Of a stretch of DNA of 64,000 nt, positions 20,062 through 30,106 are shown one piece after another (within the stretch, counting starts at the first letter, position 1; each line of letters begins with the position of its first letter). The stretch comes from Tritrichomonas musculus (Eukaryota > Parabasalia > Tritrichomonadida > Tritrichomonadidae). The stretch spans positions 806,001 through 870,000 of the forward strand of contig JAPFFF010000053.1 in the NCBI GenBank assembly GCA_039105265.1. Reading direction: 5' to 3'. The notes under the pieces are model-generated. The model was not told the DNA's origin. It saw only the letters and a program-made list of their open reading frames with translations, and made no database searches. Position numbers and translations under genes: made by a program.

Positions 20062-20942
20062 ATTGGAGAAGAGCTAACTTCAAGATTATTTTATGAATGC
20101 CAAACATTGACCCAAATTGCAATTCCTCCGAATATAAAATCAATTGGATTTCAAGCTTTTAGTTATTGCAAATCACTGAAAAGCATATTTATTCCATCTT
20201 CTGTAACATCGATTGGAGATAATTCATTTAATTGTTGCCCAGCTTTAACAAAAATAAAGATTCCACCTTCAGTTAAATCAATTGAGAAATGTTCATTTCA
20301 ATCATGCCAATCATTGAGGAGCATTTCAATTCCATCATCTGTAACATCAATTGGCGATCAATGTTTTTGTTTATGTCATGCATTTACAAACATAACAATT
20401 CCAACTTTATTGACATCAATCAAACATGATTCATTTAATCATTGCACTTCTTTAAAAATAATAACAATTCCACCTTCAGTAACGTCGATTGGTTCAAATG
20501 CATTTTACGAATGCAAGTCACTTGAAAAAGTGTCATTCAATTTTTTATCTTATCATTATTAATTTCTTTATTTGCTGTGTTTATAGTCATTGCTGTATGG
20601 TGGTCAAGAATTCATCCTTGGTTTTCTCATGGTTATAAAACAGGAAAGACCGTTTATATATTATTAACATCTTGCTTGATTTCATCAATTTGTTTATTTT
20701 CATATCTTATCGTTTATGCTTTGCTTTACTTTAAAATGGACAAAAGAAGATTCTTTGGGAGGAAAAAACGTTTATGTTATAAGAGAAGTAAAAAAATAGG
20801 AAACTACATATCAATTGTAATTTTATCATGCTTTCAAACTATTCAATTTGGGCAATCAATTCTTTTAAAACGGTTATTACCTCTAAAAATGAATTTCTTG
20901 ATTTTTTATAAGCAATTCATTCAAATACAGCATAATTATTGA
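20062..20942 (+). pseudogene. BspA-type LRR segment with C-terminal membrane part, probably broken
   Basis: About 7 LRR_5 repeats (IPSSVTSIGDNSFNCCPALT and similar) follow the ankyrin remnant in frame and end at a stop at 20560-20562. In another frame, overlapping from about 20535, there is a hydrophobic stretch (LSLLISLFAVFIVIAVWW), a second one (YILLTSCLISSICLFSYLIV) and a basic tail (RRFFGRKKRLCYKR). A membrane anchor after LRRs is known among trichomonad surface proteins, so one frameshift inside an ankyrin-LRR-membrane gene is the simplest reading. The second frame has no ATG of its own near its start. Confidence 0.5.
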
Positions 20943-21249
20943 TATATTATCGTTGATAATACAATAATTTATTTATTTATTTTTGCTAATTGATATCAAA
21001 ATAGGTTTTAAATGAGTATTAATTCATTTTAAATAACATACATTCATGACTTTAATATGTTTCTACATTTTAGGTGTTGAATAAATAATATTTAAAAAAG
21101 AATGCATATTTAAAAATATATAAAACAAATAATATTAAAAAAATACTCATAATTGTTGTATATATACATTTAATTCTATTAAAAGCTCGAAACAAATAAA
21201 AATACAAAAAGTTATAAAAAATACGTTAATCTCGTTATATTACTAAAAG
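20943..21249. other. Intergenic, nothing recognised
   Basis: AT-rich spacer with presumably the promoter of the kinase pair at its right end. No clear initiator sequence was found. Confidence 0.4.
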
Positions 21250-22251
21250 ATGGAATCCAAGCTCAATGATTATATAATCATAAAAAAAATTGCATCTGGG
21301 AATTACTCTACTGTTTATAAAGCTCAACATATTCCAACAAAAACGATGGTTGCATTGAAACAAATTAGTAAAAAGAAAATTAAAACCAAAAATGAATTTA
21401 AATTCCTACAAAGAGAAGTTTATCTACTTAAATCATTAGATCATCCTTTTATTGCAACATTTTTTGAAGTAGTTGATGATTTAGAAAATTTTTATATATC
21501 AATGGAACTTATCGAAAACCAAACACTTTTAGATTATGTAGAAAACAGCCAAGGAATCAGTGAGCCAGAAGCAAGAACCTTATTTCTCCAAATTATTTCA
21601 ATAATATATTATCTACATAAAATTATGCGTGTAATGCACAGGGATATAAAAGATGACAACTTTTTAATAGATGTTAATAATAATATAAAAATTATTGATT
21701 TTGGACTTTCTCGTGTTTTTGATAAAAAAGACCCATTTCTTTCAACACCCGAAATTATTAAGGAAAAACCATATACAAGCGCTGCAGACATCTGGAGTCT
21801 TGGTGTAGTATTGTATACTATGGTTGCGTGCTGTTTACCATTTAATGGTGATAATGTTAACATGCAATTACATGAAATCCTATATGCTGAACCCCTAATA
21901 CCAGAATCATGGTCTTGCAACCTAAGAGATTTGATGCGTAGATTACTCAATAAAGATCCAGGAGCAAGAATCACTCTTGAAGAAATAATGAATCATCCTT
22001 GGATAACTGAATTTAACGATAAAAATTGCATAAATGAAGATCTTAATTTTCTTTTATCAATAAAAGTTGTTGATTTGGAAAATTTAGACCAAGATGTTCT
22101 GTTAGAAATGATGAATTTAGGTTTCGATGTAGATGACATTCAACACGAATTAGAAGAAAAAACAATTAATAGGAAAACTGCCACTTATAAAATTCTCAGA
22201 AGTACAAAATTGAAAAAAAAATTGTTTCAATTACCAATTTCAATATTTTAA
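21250..22251 (+). CDS. CAMK/SNF1-like protein kinase with shortened activation segment, 333 aa
   Basis: The kinase domain spans residues 8-257: glycine loop IASGNYSTVY, ATP lysine in VALKQI, catalytic loop HRDIKDDN, IDFGLS, then STPEIIKE, DIWSLGVVLY and the C-lobe. Between DFG and the PE box there are only about 14 residues, so the usual activation loop with its GTxxYxAPE phosphorylation site is missing. The catalytic loop has DDN in place of the common PEN/LEN. Such a kinase may be always on, or regulated another way. The C-terminal 70 residues (LDQDVLLEMMNLGFDVDDI) look like a UBA-type helix bundle as in MARK/SNF1 kinases. The stop lies 4 bp before the next kinase gene. Confidence 0.85.
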   Translation: MESKLNDYIIIKKIASGNYSTVYKAQHIPTKTMVALKQISKKKIKTKNEFKFLQREVYLLKSLDHPFIATFFEVVDDLENFYISMELIENQTLLDYVENSQGISEPEARTLFLQIISIIYYLHKIMRVMHRDIKDDNFLIDVNNNIKIIDFGLSRVFDKKDPFLSTPEIIKEKPYTSAADIWSLGVVLYTMVACCLPFNGDNVNMQLHEILYAEPLIPESWSCNLRDLMRRLLNKDPGARITLEEIMNHPWITEFNDKNCINEDLNFLLSIKVVDLENLDQDVLLEMMNLGFDVDDIQHELEEKTINRKTATYKILRSTKLKKKLFQLPISIF

Positions 22252-22255
22252 ACAA

Positions 22256-23470
22256 ATGAATGGAAAGAGTGAACAAAAGAAAATTATTAATTTAAGTGAT
22301 TTTCAAGTCCTGAAACATATAGGAGAAGGATCTTTTGGTGATGTTTATCAAATTAAAAACAAAACTACAAATAAAATGTATGCTGCCAAAATATTAAAGA
22401 ATCAAATATCATCAGATTATTTACATAATGAAGAAACATTATTATTTTTTAGGGAAGTTAAATTGTTGTCAATATTAAATCATCCATCATTTATTAGATT
22501 CAAAGGATATAGCTCAGTTAATTTTGAACAGTTGCCTTATCCAACTATAATCACTCAATTTGCTTCAAATGGCACATTGAAAGATATTATTAAATCGGAA
22601 TCATTAGGTCTTTCACCAAAAGGCTGGGATGAAACAAAAAAATTAATTAATATTTATGGCATTGCTGAAGGATTGAAATATTTACATTATAATAATATAA
22701 TTCATAGAGATTTAAAATTAGAAAATATTTTATTGGACGATAATTTATATCCAAAAATTTCAGATTTCGGATTAATCAAATCAATTAAATCAGAATCAAA
22801 AAGTTTTCAGGTTGAATCTATGAAAAATTTAAAAGGAACTCCCATCTATATGCCACCTGAAAGTATCATGAATATGATTTATTCAAAACCAGGAGATGTT
22901 TTTGCGTTTGCACTTATTGTTTATCAAATTTGGACGACTCATAGCCCTTATTCATTTGCTAATATGAATGAATTACTTTCTAATGTAATTATAAATGATA
23001 AAAGACCAGAATTGACAAGTGATATTCCTGTCCAATTTCAAGAACTCATTGAAAAATGTTGGAGAAAAGATCCAAAAGATCGGCCTACTTTTGATGAAAT
23101 TGTTGATGATTTATCTAATAATTCAAATTATATTACTGATAACATTAATGAAAGTGAATATTTTGAATACATTGATTATATTAAAAATTGTAAATCTTCA
23201 TTTGATATCGAGCAATCTATTAAATTTGATGATTTAGTAAATAAATGCTCAATCACATCAAATAAATCAGATTTTGATCAGCAAGCAATTAATATGACAA
23301 ATAATGATGACGATAACGATATGCAAATACCAAAAGCAAATGATAAAAATCCTGATCTTAATGGAAAAGTTGATTATCCCAATAAAATTGTTGAAAGTGA
23401 TACACAAAAAAAGGTAAGATATGCACCCAAAAGAAAGAAAAAAACAACTGGAACTCCTCTGGCTACGTAA
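22256..23470 (+). CDS. TKL-like protein kinase, 404 aa
   Basis: Residues 13-285 form a complete kinase domain: IGEGSFGDVY, AAKIL, a conserved glutamate in FREVKLL, HRDLKLEN, SDFGL, GTPIYMPPES, DVFAFALIVYQIWT and the closing CWRKDPKDRPTFDEI. The latter string is typical of the large trichomonad TKL-type family. Residues 290-404 are low-complexity Asp/Asn-rich with a basic tail (RYAPKRKKKTTG). The ATG is 4 bp after the preceding stop, so its promoter must lie inside the upstream gene or the two are read from one transcript. No coupling is known in this group. Confidence 0.85.
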   Translation: MNGKSEQKKIINLSDFQVLKHIGEGSFGDVYQIKNKTTNKMYAAKILKNQISSDYLHNEETLLFFREVKLLSILNHPSFIRFKGYSSVNFEQLPYPTIITQFASNGTLKDIIKSESLGLSPKGWDETKKLINIYGIAEGLKYLHYNNIIHRDLKLENILLDDNLYPKISDFGLIKSIKSESKSFQVESMKNLKGTPIYMPPESIMNMIYSKPGDVFAFALIVYQIWTTHSPYSFANMNELLSNVIINDKRPELTSDIPVQFQELIEKCWRKDPKDRPTFDEIVDDLSNNSNYITDNINESEYFEYIDYIKNCKSSFDIEQSIKFDDLVNKCSITSNKSDFDQQAINMTNNDDDNDMQIPKANDKNPDLNGKVDYPNKIVESDTQKKVRYAPKRKKKTTGTPLAT

Positions 23471-23481
23471 CTTAACATATC

Positions 23482-23651
23482 TAATAATTTTATTCAACTT
23501 GATTGAAATCATTATCATTTCTGTGTTGAAGATATTATTCAACAGTTCTTATTAAATATTAATAAATCTAAATATAATACTTATTATTAATTCTTTTATA
23601 CCTTTTTTTTGTGTATCACTTTAGATTTCAATCAAGTTGAATAAAATTATT
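23482..23651. repeat. Long hairpin after the kinase pair
   Basis: 28 bp at 23483-23510 and 23624-23651 are perfect inverted copies (core TTTTATTCAACTTGATTG), separated by about 113 bp of AT-rich DNA. The left arm starts 12 bp after the kinase stop. It could be a MITE or a transcript-end structure. No target duplication was found. Confidence 0.6.
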
Positions 23652-23872
23652 GGTTATAATAATATAATTATATCAGAAAAAGCTTTTATCTTGTGATCGA
23701 ATAGAAAAGTATTTTCTGCCAAATGATATAATTGAAGAGAGAATTGTAATTGCCATAATATGCCAGAACATTTAATTAATGATAAATGAAAAATTTCATC
23801 ATCATTTCAATAAGAATTCTCATCAATTTTTTAACAAAAAGAGAAAATAAGATATAGAAATGTTAATAGACT
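23652..23872. other. Spacer with a short protein-like remnant
   Basis: About 30 codons at 23680-23785 read KLLSCDRIEKYFLPNDIIEE and onward in frame, which looks like a decayed host gene fragment. Nothing else is seen until the tRNA. Confidence 0.3.
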
Positions 23873-23946
23873 TCTTCCCTAACTCAGTTGGTTAGAGTGT
23901 CAGACTGTTAATCTGGAAGTCGTGTGTTCGATCCACACGGGAAGAG
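23873..23946 (+). tRNA. tRNA-Asn (anticodon GTT), copy 2
   Basis: Identical in sequence to the gene at 18209-18282, with matching flanks: AGATATAGAAATG and TAATAGACT before, and GATTTTTTGC plus a T-run after. All arms and the GTT anticodon are intact. The shared flanks show a duplication of a unit slightly larger than the tRNA itself. Confidence 0.95.
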
Positions 23947-24088
23947 ATTTTTTGCTTTTTTTTTTTTTTGATATCAAAATAAATTGAATTGGAAAACCAT
24001 TTCTTGTGATATATGCTTATTATAAATATTCTAAAAATGAAATAAATAGGGGAATCCTCATGAAATTATATCTGAATCAAGATAAATC

Positions 24089-24277
24089 AAGTTTGTCCAC
24101 TAATTGGAAAGTAAAGTGATATGAATAGAATTTGATACCTGCATTTTCTAATCTTATTTCAAATGATGAATTGATTGCTAACATCGTTGATTTTTTTGCC
24201 AGTCACTTTTTATACAATTGACCTTTCATATAGTGAAAAAAATATTTCATATCACTTTCTAATTATTGGACAAACTT
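24089..24277. repeat. MITE-like inverted repeat, about 190 bp
   Basis: The left arm (24089-24126, beginning AAGTTTGTCCACTAATT) and right arm (24245-24277, ending AATTATTGGACAAACTT) are inverted copies with a few mismatches and small gaps, including a GTGATATGAA/TTTCATATCAC block. There is no coding capacity. No clean target duplication was seen. Confidence 0.6.
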
Positions 24278-24552
24278 TAAATATTATTTTCAAAAACAAA
24301 AAAGAATGCTAATATTTTTAATATAATGGTATTTTTATATGATATATTATTAATTATTATAAACGTTAAAAAGTTACGTTAATAAATTTGTGATGTGAAA
24401 AAAGTAAAGGCTATTAATTATAATGTATTAAATAAATTAAATACTAATTAATACATATAAATATTATGATTTGAATTTAAATAAGATAATGGTATTATTT
24501 ATATATCAATACCAAAGAATACGTTATTCATTTACCACCCCTCTATTTAGTA

Positions 24553-24860
24553 AAGCTTATAACGTTGACAGTTTTTATCCCGGACATATATTTTAATCCC
24601 GGATATCGGTTTTCATAGTGAAATATTGACCTAAACGATTTCAATTTTTAATAAAATTGATTTTATTGATGTTTTAATATAATACATTGATTAAAAGTTT
24701 TATATTGTTTGTTTTAAATCTAATTTTTTGGTCCAATAAACTTTATTCATTGATTTTTTATAGAAAAAAATTTAATCGTTTTGGTAAAAAATTAACCATT
24801 TTAACCGATATCTGGGATTAAAATAGAAAGTAAGGAAAAAAAAACGTCTAACGTTATTAA
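24553..24860. repeat. MITE-like nested inverted repeat, about 300 bp
   Basis: The inner arms are TTTTAATCCCGGATATCGG at 24591-24609 and the matching complement at 24805-24823, with one mismatch. Outer arms with TAACGTT lie at about 24559 and 24852, followed by an A/T run. The interior carries further inverted matches (GATTTCAATTTTT with AAAAATTTAATCG). No coding capacity. The nested design resembles that of the 118-bp element at 8225. Confidence 0.55.
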
Positions 24861-25612
24861 AAGAAAAAAAAAATACATATATATGTTTTTAATAATATTT
24901 GAATAGAAAATTTTATCTTATGATTCGAATTATGTAAACTATCAAGCAATATATAAAAATACAAATATTGCTTTTTATCTTTTTACAAGATTCTCTTAAA
25001 GCATAAAAAATCATTTAATATAGGATATCATTATCCATTTACTCAAAAAATCATACAAAAATATAAAAAAGCAATAATTAAAAGTTTATATTGTCAGCTA
25101 AAGCAAATAAATAATGATAAAATGATTTTGGAACGAAAAATGTTGATGATTATAAAAAAAATGTACGTTTCAATCGAATTTTTTCATAACTTCAGGTTTA
25201 TTTGGAAATCTAAGGTTTATCATATAAATCTACAATTTTATATATAAATCTAATATATTCGTATATAATTGAAGTAATCAGTAAACCTTATGATCATGAA
25301 ATATCTTAGGTTATTTTGAAAATGTAATTATTTCTACGTAAACTTTGAATTATCCACAAAAAAAAGATGTTTATTGAGAAAGTTAGGTTTATTGTAAATG
25401 TATAAATATCCATGAATAACCTATGCTTTCCAGGCAATCTGAGACTTCTTTGTGGGACTCTATTAATTTTTATTAAATAAATAAACAAAAAAAAAAAAAA
25501 AAAAAAAAAAAAAAACGATTTTTTTAAGGTTAAATACATTCAAGCTTTATGATATGCATCATATATTTCCATCATACCTTTAGCCTTGCTTTGAAGATAA
25601 TCTACAAAAGAT
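24861..25612. other. Intergenic, with a poly(A) tract and a possible out-of-frame 3' end of the ankyrin gene
   Basis: AT-rich DNA with an A-run of about 28 at 25487-25514. On the minus strand at 25536-25612, just beyond the stop of the ankyrin gene, another frame reads KSFVDYLQSKAKGMMEIYDA before a stop. This could be the original C terminus of that gene after a frame change. Confidence 0.4.
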
Positions 25613-27121
25613 TTATAAAAAACAAAAAGTAAAAATTCCTTCATTGTTTTTGATTGAAATATCAATATTTTGAAGCGTCAAAAGAAATCTTACAACTTTT
25701 AAATTTCCATGCCTTGAAGCAGAAATCAAAGGAGTTTCATCTCTAACATAAGAAAAGATATAAAATAAAATAGTATCTCTTATATTTATATCGATATTAT
25801 CCTTCTTTACCAAATACATAATAATATTCAAAAAACTTTTTTTTGCCGCAATATGAAGAGCAGACTCACCTATATCATTTTGACTATTAACATCGATTTT
25901 TTTAGTTCTTAATAAAAATTTGACAATATCAAGATAACCTTTACTTGAAGCAATCAACAATGCGTCATTTTTCATCGTCGTTTTAACATTCAAATTAACG
26001 TGATATTTTTTATATAAAAATTTGACAATATCAAGATGATTGCTTGCAACAGCACATAATAACGGATTCCAATGATCAACATCATTAGTTTCATTAACAT
26101 CAAAAGAGTCAACGTAATTCAAAAATATTTCTAAATTGTAGTTGATTATCGATGGCAATAGGCAACTTTCTGACGTGATGAATTTATAAACGTCTTCATT
26201 TGAAAGGTTATTTTTAATGTATTCAAATATTTCATTCTGATGATGTTCAATGGCTGTTGATATCCAAACAGAGTCGTACAAAATATGTCGAGATTCAAGC
26301 AAATGAATGATCTCATAGTTGCCACCAGCAATCGCATAGTAAGGAAGGTTTGGCGGCAAATTTTCAATTTGAAGAAACAAAAATTTGAAAATTTTTTGTG
26401 AACAAAAAAATGCCGAGTATTCAATCAATGATGGCAAATTATTTCTATTGTTTATGAAATCAATTGATTCATAAATTGAATGGTTTATTTTACTCTCAAA
26501 TTTGATGTTGTTCATTGAAATTAATGATTGAAATTGCTCAATGTCATCGTTTCGAATGACTTCTGTGATTTTCTCCTCATTTCGTCCTCTCATACAGAAC
26601 TGGTGATGCATTTCACGACTTTCTTGCTTCTCTTCCTCTTTTTTCAATGGATTGAAAATTAAAAAGTTTGGAATATTGAAGTGCCTCAAATTTCTCTGAC
26701 ACTTTTGCCAATAATCTTTGACAAATTCGGGTGAATAGTCAAGCAATTGATATTGGAAGAATAAAAAGTAATGAGTTGATTGGATTGCTTTGTTAAAAAT
26801 TGATTCTATGCTGATTATCTTCATTTCAAGTAAAATTAAGACAATTGTAAAATTATTTTGAAATATGCTTATTAGTTCTTCTGAGTCAAAAAAAGATTTT
26901 ATTGGTTCTGATAGTGCATGAATTAATTCTATTACATAATTATGATAATTTGGCCGAATTTCTAAGATAATATGTAGAAAAGATAATACAACATTTAATT
27001 TTCTTTTCGTTTTAATAAAGGATGATTGAGAAATTTCATCTTTTATTTCATTAATGCTTTCATCTGACATCTCTAAAAGCTTTTTCTGCAATTCAATAAC
27101 ATCATAAAACCTTCTTTCCAT
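25613..27121 (-). CDS. DUF3447-type ankyrin repeat protein, 502 aa
   Basis: The start is the ATG at 27119-27121. Residues 1-190 are the helical N-terminal region common to trichomonad ankyrin proteins. About 190-290 are the DUF3447 core (LPSLIEYSAFFCSQKIFKFL, EIIHLLESRHILYDSVW). About 300-495 are five to six ankyrin repeats (WNPLLCAVASNHLDIVKFL, ESALHIAAKKSFLNIIMYL, DETPLISASRHGNLKVV). The protein has no signal or anchor and probably binds partners in the cytosol. Two oddities: a ~36-bp in-frame insert in the fifth repeat bordered by a repeated AGAGAT, and an abrupt end (FTFCFL) next to another open frame, which suggests a late frameshift. Confidence 0.8.
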   Translation of the reverse strand: MERRFYDVIELQKKLLEMSDESINEIKDEISQSSFIKTKRKLNVVLSFLHIILEIRPNYHNYVIELIHALSEPIKSFFDSEELISIFQNNFTIVLILLEMKIISIESIFNKAIQSTHYFLFFQYQLLDYSPEFVKDYWQKCQRNLRHFNIPNFLIFNPLKKEEEKQESREMHHQFCMRGRNEEKITEVIRNDDIEQFQSLISMNNIKFESKINHSIYESIDFINNRNNLPSLIEYSAFFCSQKIFKFLFLQIENLPPNLPYYAIAGGNYEIIHLLESRHILYDSVWISTAIEHHQNEIFEYIKNNLSNEDVYKFITSESCLLPSIINYNLEIFLNYVDSFDVNETNDVDHWNPLLCAVASNHLDIVKFLYKKYHVNLNVKTTMKNDALLIASSKGYLDIVKFLLRTKKIDVNSQNDIGESALHIAAKKSFLNIIMYLVKKDNIDINIRDTILFYIFSYVRDETPLISASRHGNLKVVRFLLTLQNIDISIKNNEGIFTFCFL

Positions 27122-27345
27122 TTAATAAAAGATGGTTATATTTTTTGTTTCGTTATTGATATATCATAAATAACTTTTTGTCTCAATTTTTTTTTATAAA
27201 CAATATTTTCTTTCAAATTTTCAGAATTCCCTTTCAAATATTAAAATATCGTATAAAATTTCTACAATGAAGCTTACATCTATTAAAATAGAATTTCATT
27301 TTAATATGAACAATCTTTATTTATATATTAACAATACATATAATT

Positions 27346-28086
27346 TCAGTAAGTGATATACTCGTCAAAATCAACATTATTAGAATCTTCTTCGTCAAAT
27401 GAAAAGAAATCAAAATCTTTGAAATCATTATCATTGAAATCGATTTTAACATAATCTTTTTTTTGGTCTGTTGTTCGATTTCTATTAGAACTTTGTTTAT
27501 TTGTTGACTTCTTTTTTTTTCTTTTGTAGAAATCTAAAAAAGAAAATGAATCAGACATAATATCTTGCTTAACAGTGTGCATTTTATAGTCTCGTATATT
27601 TTTTCTAACTAACAAATTATATCTGTTTCTAAGTGACACTTCTGTTCTTCCTTCAAATATTTTCTCCAGCATCTTCCATTTTTTACCATATAATGAAACA
27701 TATCTTAATAGGTTTTTATCTTCTTCTGGATTCCATTGTTTATCATTATTAAATTTAGGATCTAAATAATGAAGGTATCGATCTCTGCATTGCCTACCAT
27801 TTCTATTATAATGAGACTTTTTCATGCATTCAGCTACTTGTGTCCATTTATTTTTTCCAATCGAATTAACAAGAAATATCAGATATTCATCTTCTTCTTT
27901 GGAAAACGAATTTTTCTTGCGGGCTTCTTTTTTCTGTATTGTTTTGGTTAATGTTTGGCTCTGTTTTTGATGAATATCGCTTATAGGAAGACTATTGGTA
28001 TTATCACATAATGTTTTTGGAATACAAAATGCTTTAATTACCACATTTCTTTCATGATCAATCCCTTCTCTATTTTCAGTATGCAT
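27346..28086 (-). CDS. R2R3 Myb-type DNA-binding protein, 246 aa
   Basis: Two Myb repeats are clear. The first, residues about 55-110 (FSKEEDEYLIFLVNSIG, then KWTQVAECM, RQCRDRYLHYLDP), and the second at about 112-165 (WNPEEDKNLLRYVSLYGKKW, LRNRYNLLVRK) keep the spaced tryptophans of the family. A basic patch (KRKKKKSTNKQSS) follows, likely a nuclear signal, and an acidic Asp/Phe-rich tail that could activate transcription. In trichomonads R2R3 Myb proteins bind promoter elements such as the initiator and regulate iron-responsive genes; the targets of this one are unknown. The ATG at 28084-28086 is the first in frame. Confidence 0.9.
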   Translation of the reverse strand: MHTENREGIDHERNVVIKAFCIPKTLCDNTNSLPISDIHQKQSQTLTKTIQKKEARKKNSFSKEEDEYLIFLVNSIGKNKWTQVAECMKKSHYNRNGRQCRDRYLHYLDPKFNNDKQWNPEEDKNLLRYVSLYGKKWKMLEKIFEGRTEVSLRNRYNLLVRKNIRDYKMHTVKQDIMSDSFSFLDFYKRKKKKSTNKQSSNRNRTTDQKKDYVKIDFNDNDFKDFDFFSFDEEDSNNVDFDEYITY

Positions 28087-28163
28087 TAATCGAGTGCTAC
28101 TGTATTCGTTTAAATTGTTTATAAAAAAATGAAATGATAATTATTATTTCACATTTTTGAATG

Positions 28164-28267
28164 AAAATATCTCAAAGGTAAAATATTTAACCATTTGCTA
28201 ATATCATGTTCATTTAAAAAGTTAGAACAAAAAATTTTTTATGGTTAAATAATTAACCTTAGAGATA
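28164..28267. repeat. 104-bp MITE-like inverted repeat
   Basis: Arms at 28164-28192 (AATATCTCAAAGGT...) and 28239-28267 (...ACCTTAGAGATATT) are inverted copies over 29 bp with two mismatches. No coding capacity and no clear target duplication. It lies upstream of the Myb gene. Confidence 0.55.
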
Positions 28268-28511
28268 TTATCCCATTGAAAATTTTAGGTGGTAAATATT
28301 TTGAAATTAAATAAAATTTGGCCAAACCATAAATTTGATTAATTTAATAGGGGAACTTTTTTTCGCCCCCAAAAATTGAAAGGAAAAATGGGTGAAAAAA
28401 TGTAAAAATGTGTTTTTTAGCTCCCACTTTTTTGAAAACTTTTTCAATTAAAAATAATCGTAAATTTTATAAAAAAAAAGAGCAAAAGAATCATATTAAA
28501 ATAAAATAAAT

Positions 28512-28554
<43 letters not shown>

Positions 28555-29104
28555 AATTATATGTTAAAAACATAGAAAGATAAAAATAAAACGAAAAATT
28601 CTACAAAACATCAATAATTCTTGATGATTACTTTATTACGATAAACAATTTAATGATTGATAGAATAAAAAGGGAAAGAATCATTAACTCATACTGGAAA
28701 TTATATATTATCTCAAAAAAAGCCATAAAGCTGGCGTTTATAAAAACTTGAATAAATTATTATATTTCATATTCATTATAAAAATATGAAAGTATAATGC
28801 ATGGTTTAAGTTTAAGAGCATTTTGGGCAAAAAGAAAATGCTGCTGTGTTAAATAATTTAATTAAATTGATCGTAAATAAGAATTAGTCTGTTTCACTTA
28901 TTACCAAAATTTTTGTGAGAATATATGGTTGTAATAGAAACTTTTTGAAATATCTTTGACCATATAAACTATCAAAAATATATAAAAGTCGTTTAACTGT
29001 CAAATAGATTTTCATCCAATTTCAATGGAGGTTTTTACACTTATTAAATAAATAGATAACATTTCTTCATATGCAATCATTTTAATTGAAAATCACTATA
29101 CAAA
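28268..29104. other. Intergenic, with a 39-base poly(A) tract
   Basis: The A-run is at 28514-28552. It may be the 3' tail of a retrocopy or a slippage product; no coding remnant was found next to it. The rest is AT-rich DNA without recognised content. Confidence 0.4.
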
Positions 29105-29510
29105 TAAAAATATTTTGCCTAAATTTCTCACCAAAACAACTCTGCTCAGAATTTAATTGATGAAATTTCCAATATACAAAATTATAACTCACTAACAATC
29201 ATTGGTCACTCTATTAAAGATTTTGAAAGCAAAGATAATTTTGTAATTATTTATGAAAAGCCTGAAAAACTCAATCTTCAGTTATTAAAATAATTTAATT
29301 GATAAAAAATAATGATAATTTGGCTTTAGATAACTTTAAAACAGACATTTTTTATTTATAAATAATTCTTTGGATAAAATTGATGCTAAAACAGACGTCT
29401 ACTGGTTTGGAATTAATCTTAATCAGCTTTTTACTGGCAAAAAGAATCCATATAACAGTTTGAATGCTTTTAATACTGATTCCTCAATACTTGATAGTAT
29501 TCTTCCTGTT
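29105..29510 (+). pseudogene. Remnant of a TKL-like protein kinase gene
   Basis: One open stretch (29138-29293) reads like the N-lobe strands of trichomonad kinases (YNSLTIIGHSIKDFESKDNF, VIIYEKPEKLNLQ). A second (29373-29508) has the subdomain IX signature DVYWFGINLNQLFTGKKNPY, comparable with the DVYSFGV of intact kinases in this window. The whole catalytic loop region between them is missing, and stops separate the parts. It is therefore a deleted host kinase copy, not a gene. Confidence 0.55.
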
Positions 29511-29882
29511 TTTTTCTATTCCAATTGAAGAATAGTTGAATTGCACTGGCCTAATGATCAATATTCTTTTCAATATTCAAATATTTCACATTAATGATCT
29601 TTACTAAGTTTGCTGATGATCTTTTATATATTCAACTTTTATTTTTATCTTATATTATAAATATAATGTTAATAATAAATACATATATTACATGTTTAAC
29701 ATAAATGTATAGTTATTAGATATTTATCACAATATTCATAAAATATTTCCGTTACATTACCATAAAATTTTCTTCTCAATTTAATTCAAAACTTTTGTAT
29801 TAGGGCCCAATATGTCATCATTTTAATTTTCTATAATAAAATTTTATATCAATAACAAAAAATATGTTATTGATACAAAAAT
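29511..29882. other. Intergenic, nothing recognised
   Basis: AT-rich sequence to the left of the presumed outer Maverick. No repeat shared with the element ends was detected. Confidence 0.4.
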
Positions 29883-30106
29883 AGTAGTATAAGTGAGATA
29901 AGACTGGGTACAAAATAGAGGTATTCAAAAATGACTCATAACTCAACGCCAGTTTAAAAATTCATGAAAACATAAATTCTTAATAAATGATATCATAAGT
30001 GCTAACCTCTATTTCTTCACGTATTTCATCAACCGACAAAAACGACTTTTGTTAATTTTTCATAAATTTATAACGTAAATGTGAAAAAATTAATTGATTT
30101 AGTTTT

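Noticed and set aside
21250-23470. One fused dual-kinase gene
   Set aside because: A proper stop ends the first, the frames differ, and each has its own ATG and complete kinase domain apart from the short activation loop.
28514-28552. Poly(A) tract as tail of a LINE or processed pseudogene
   Set aside because: No coding or LINE-like sequence precedes it and no target duplication was found; slippage is sufficient.
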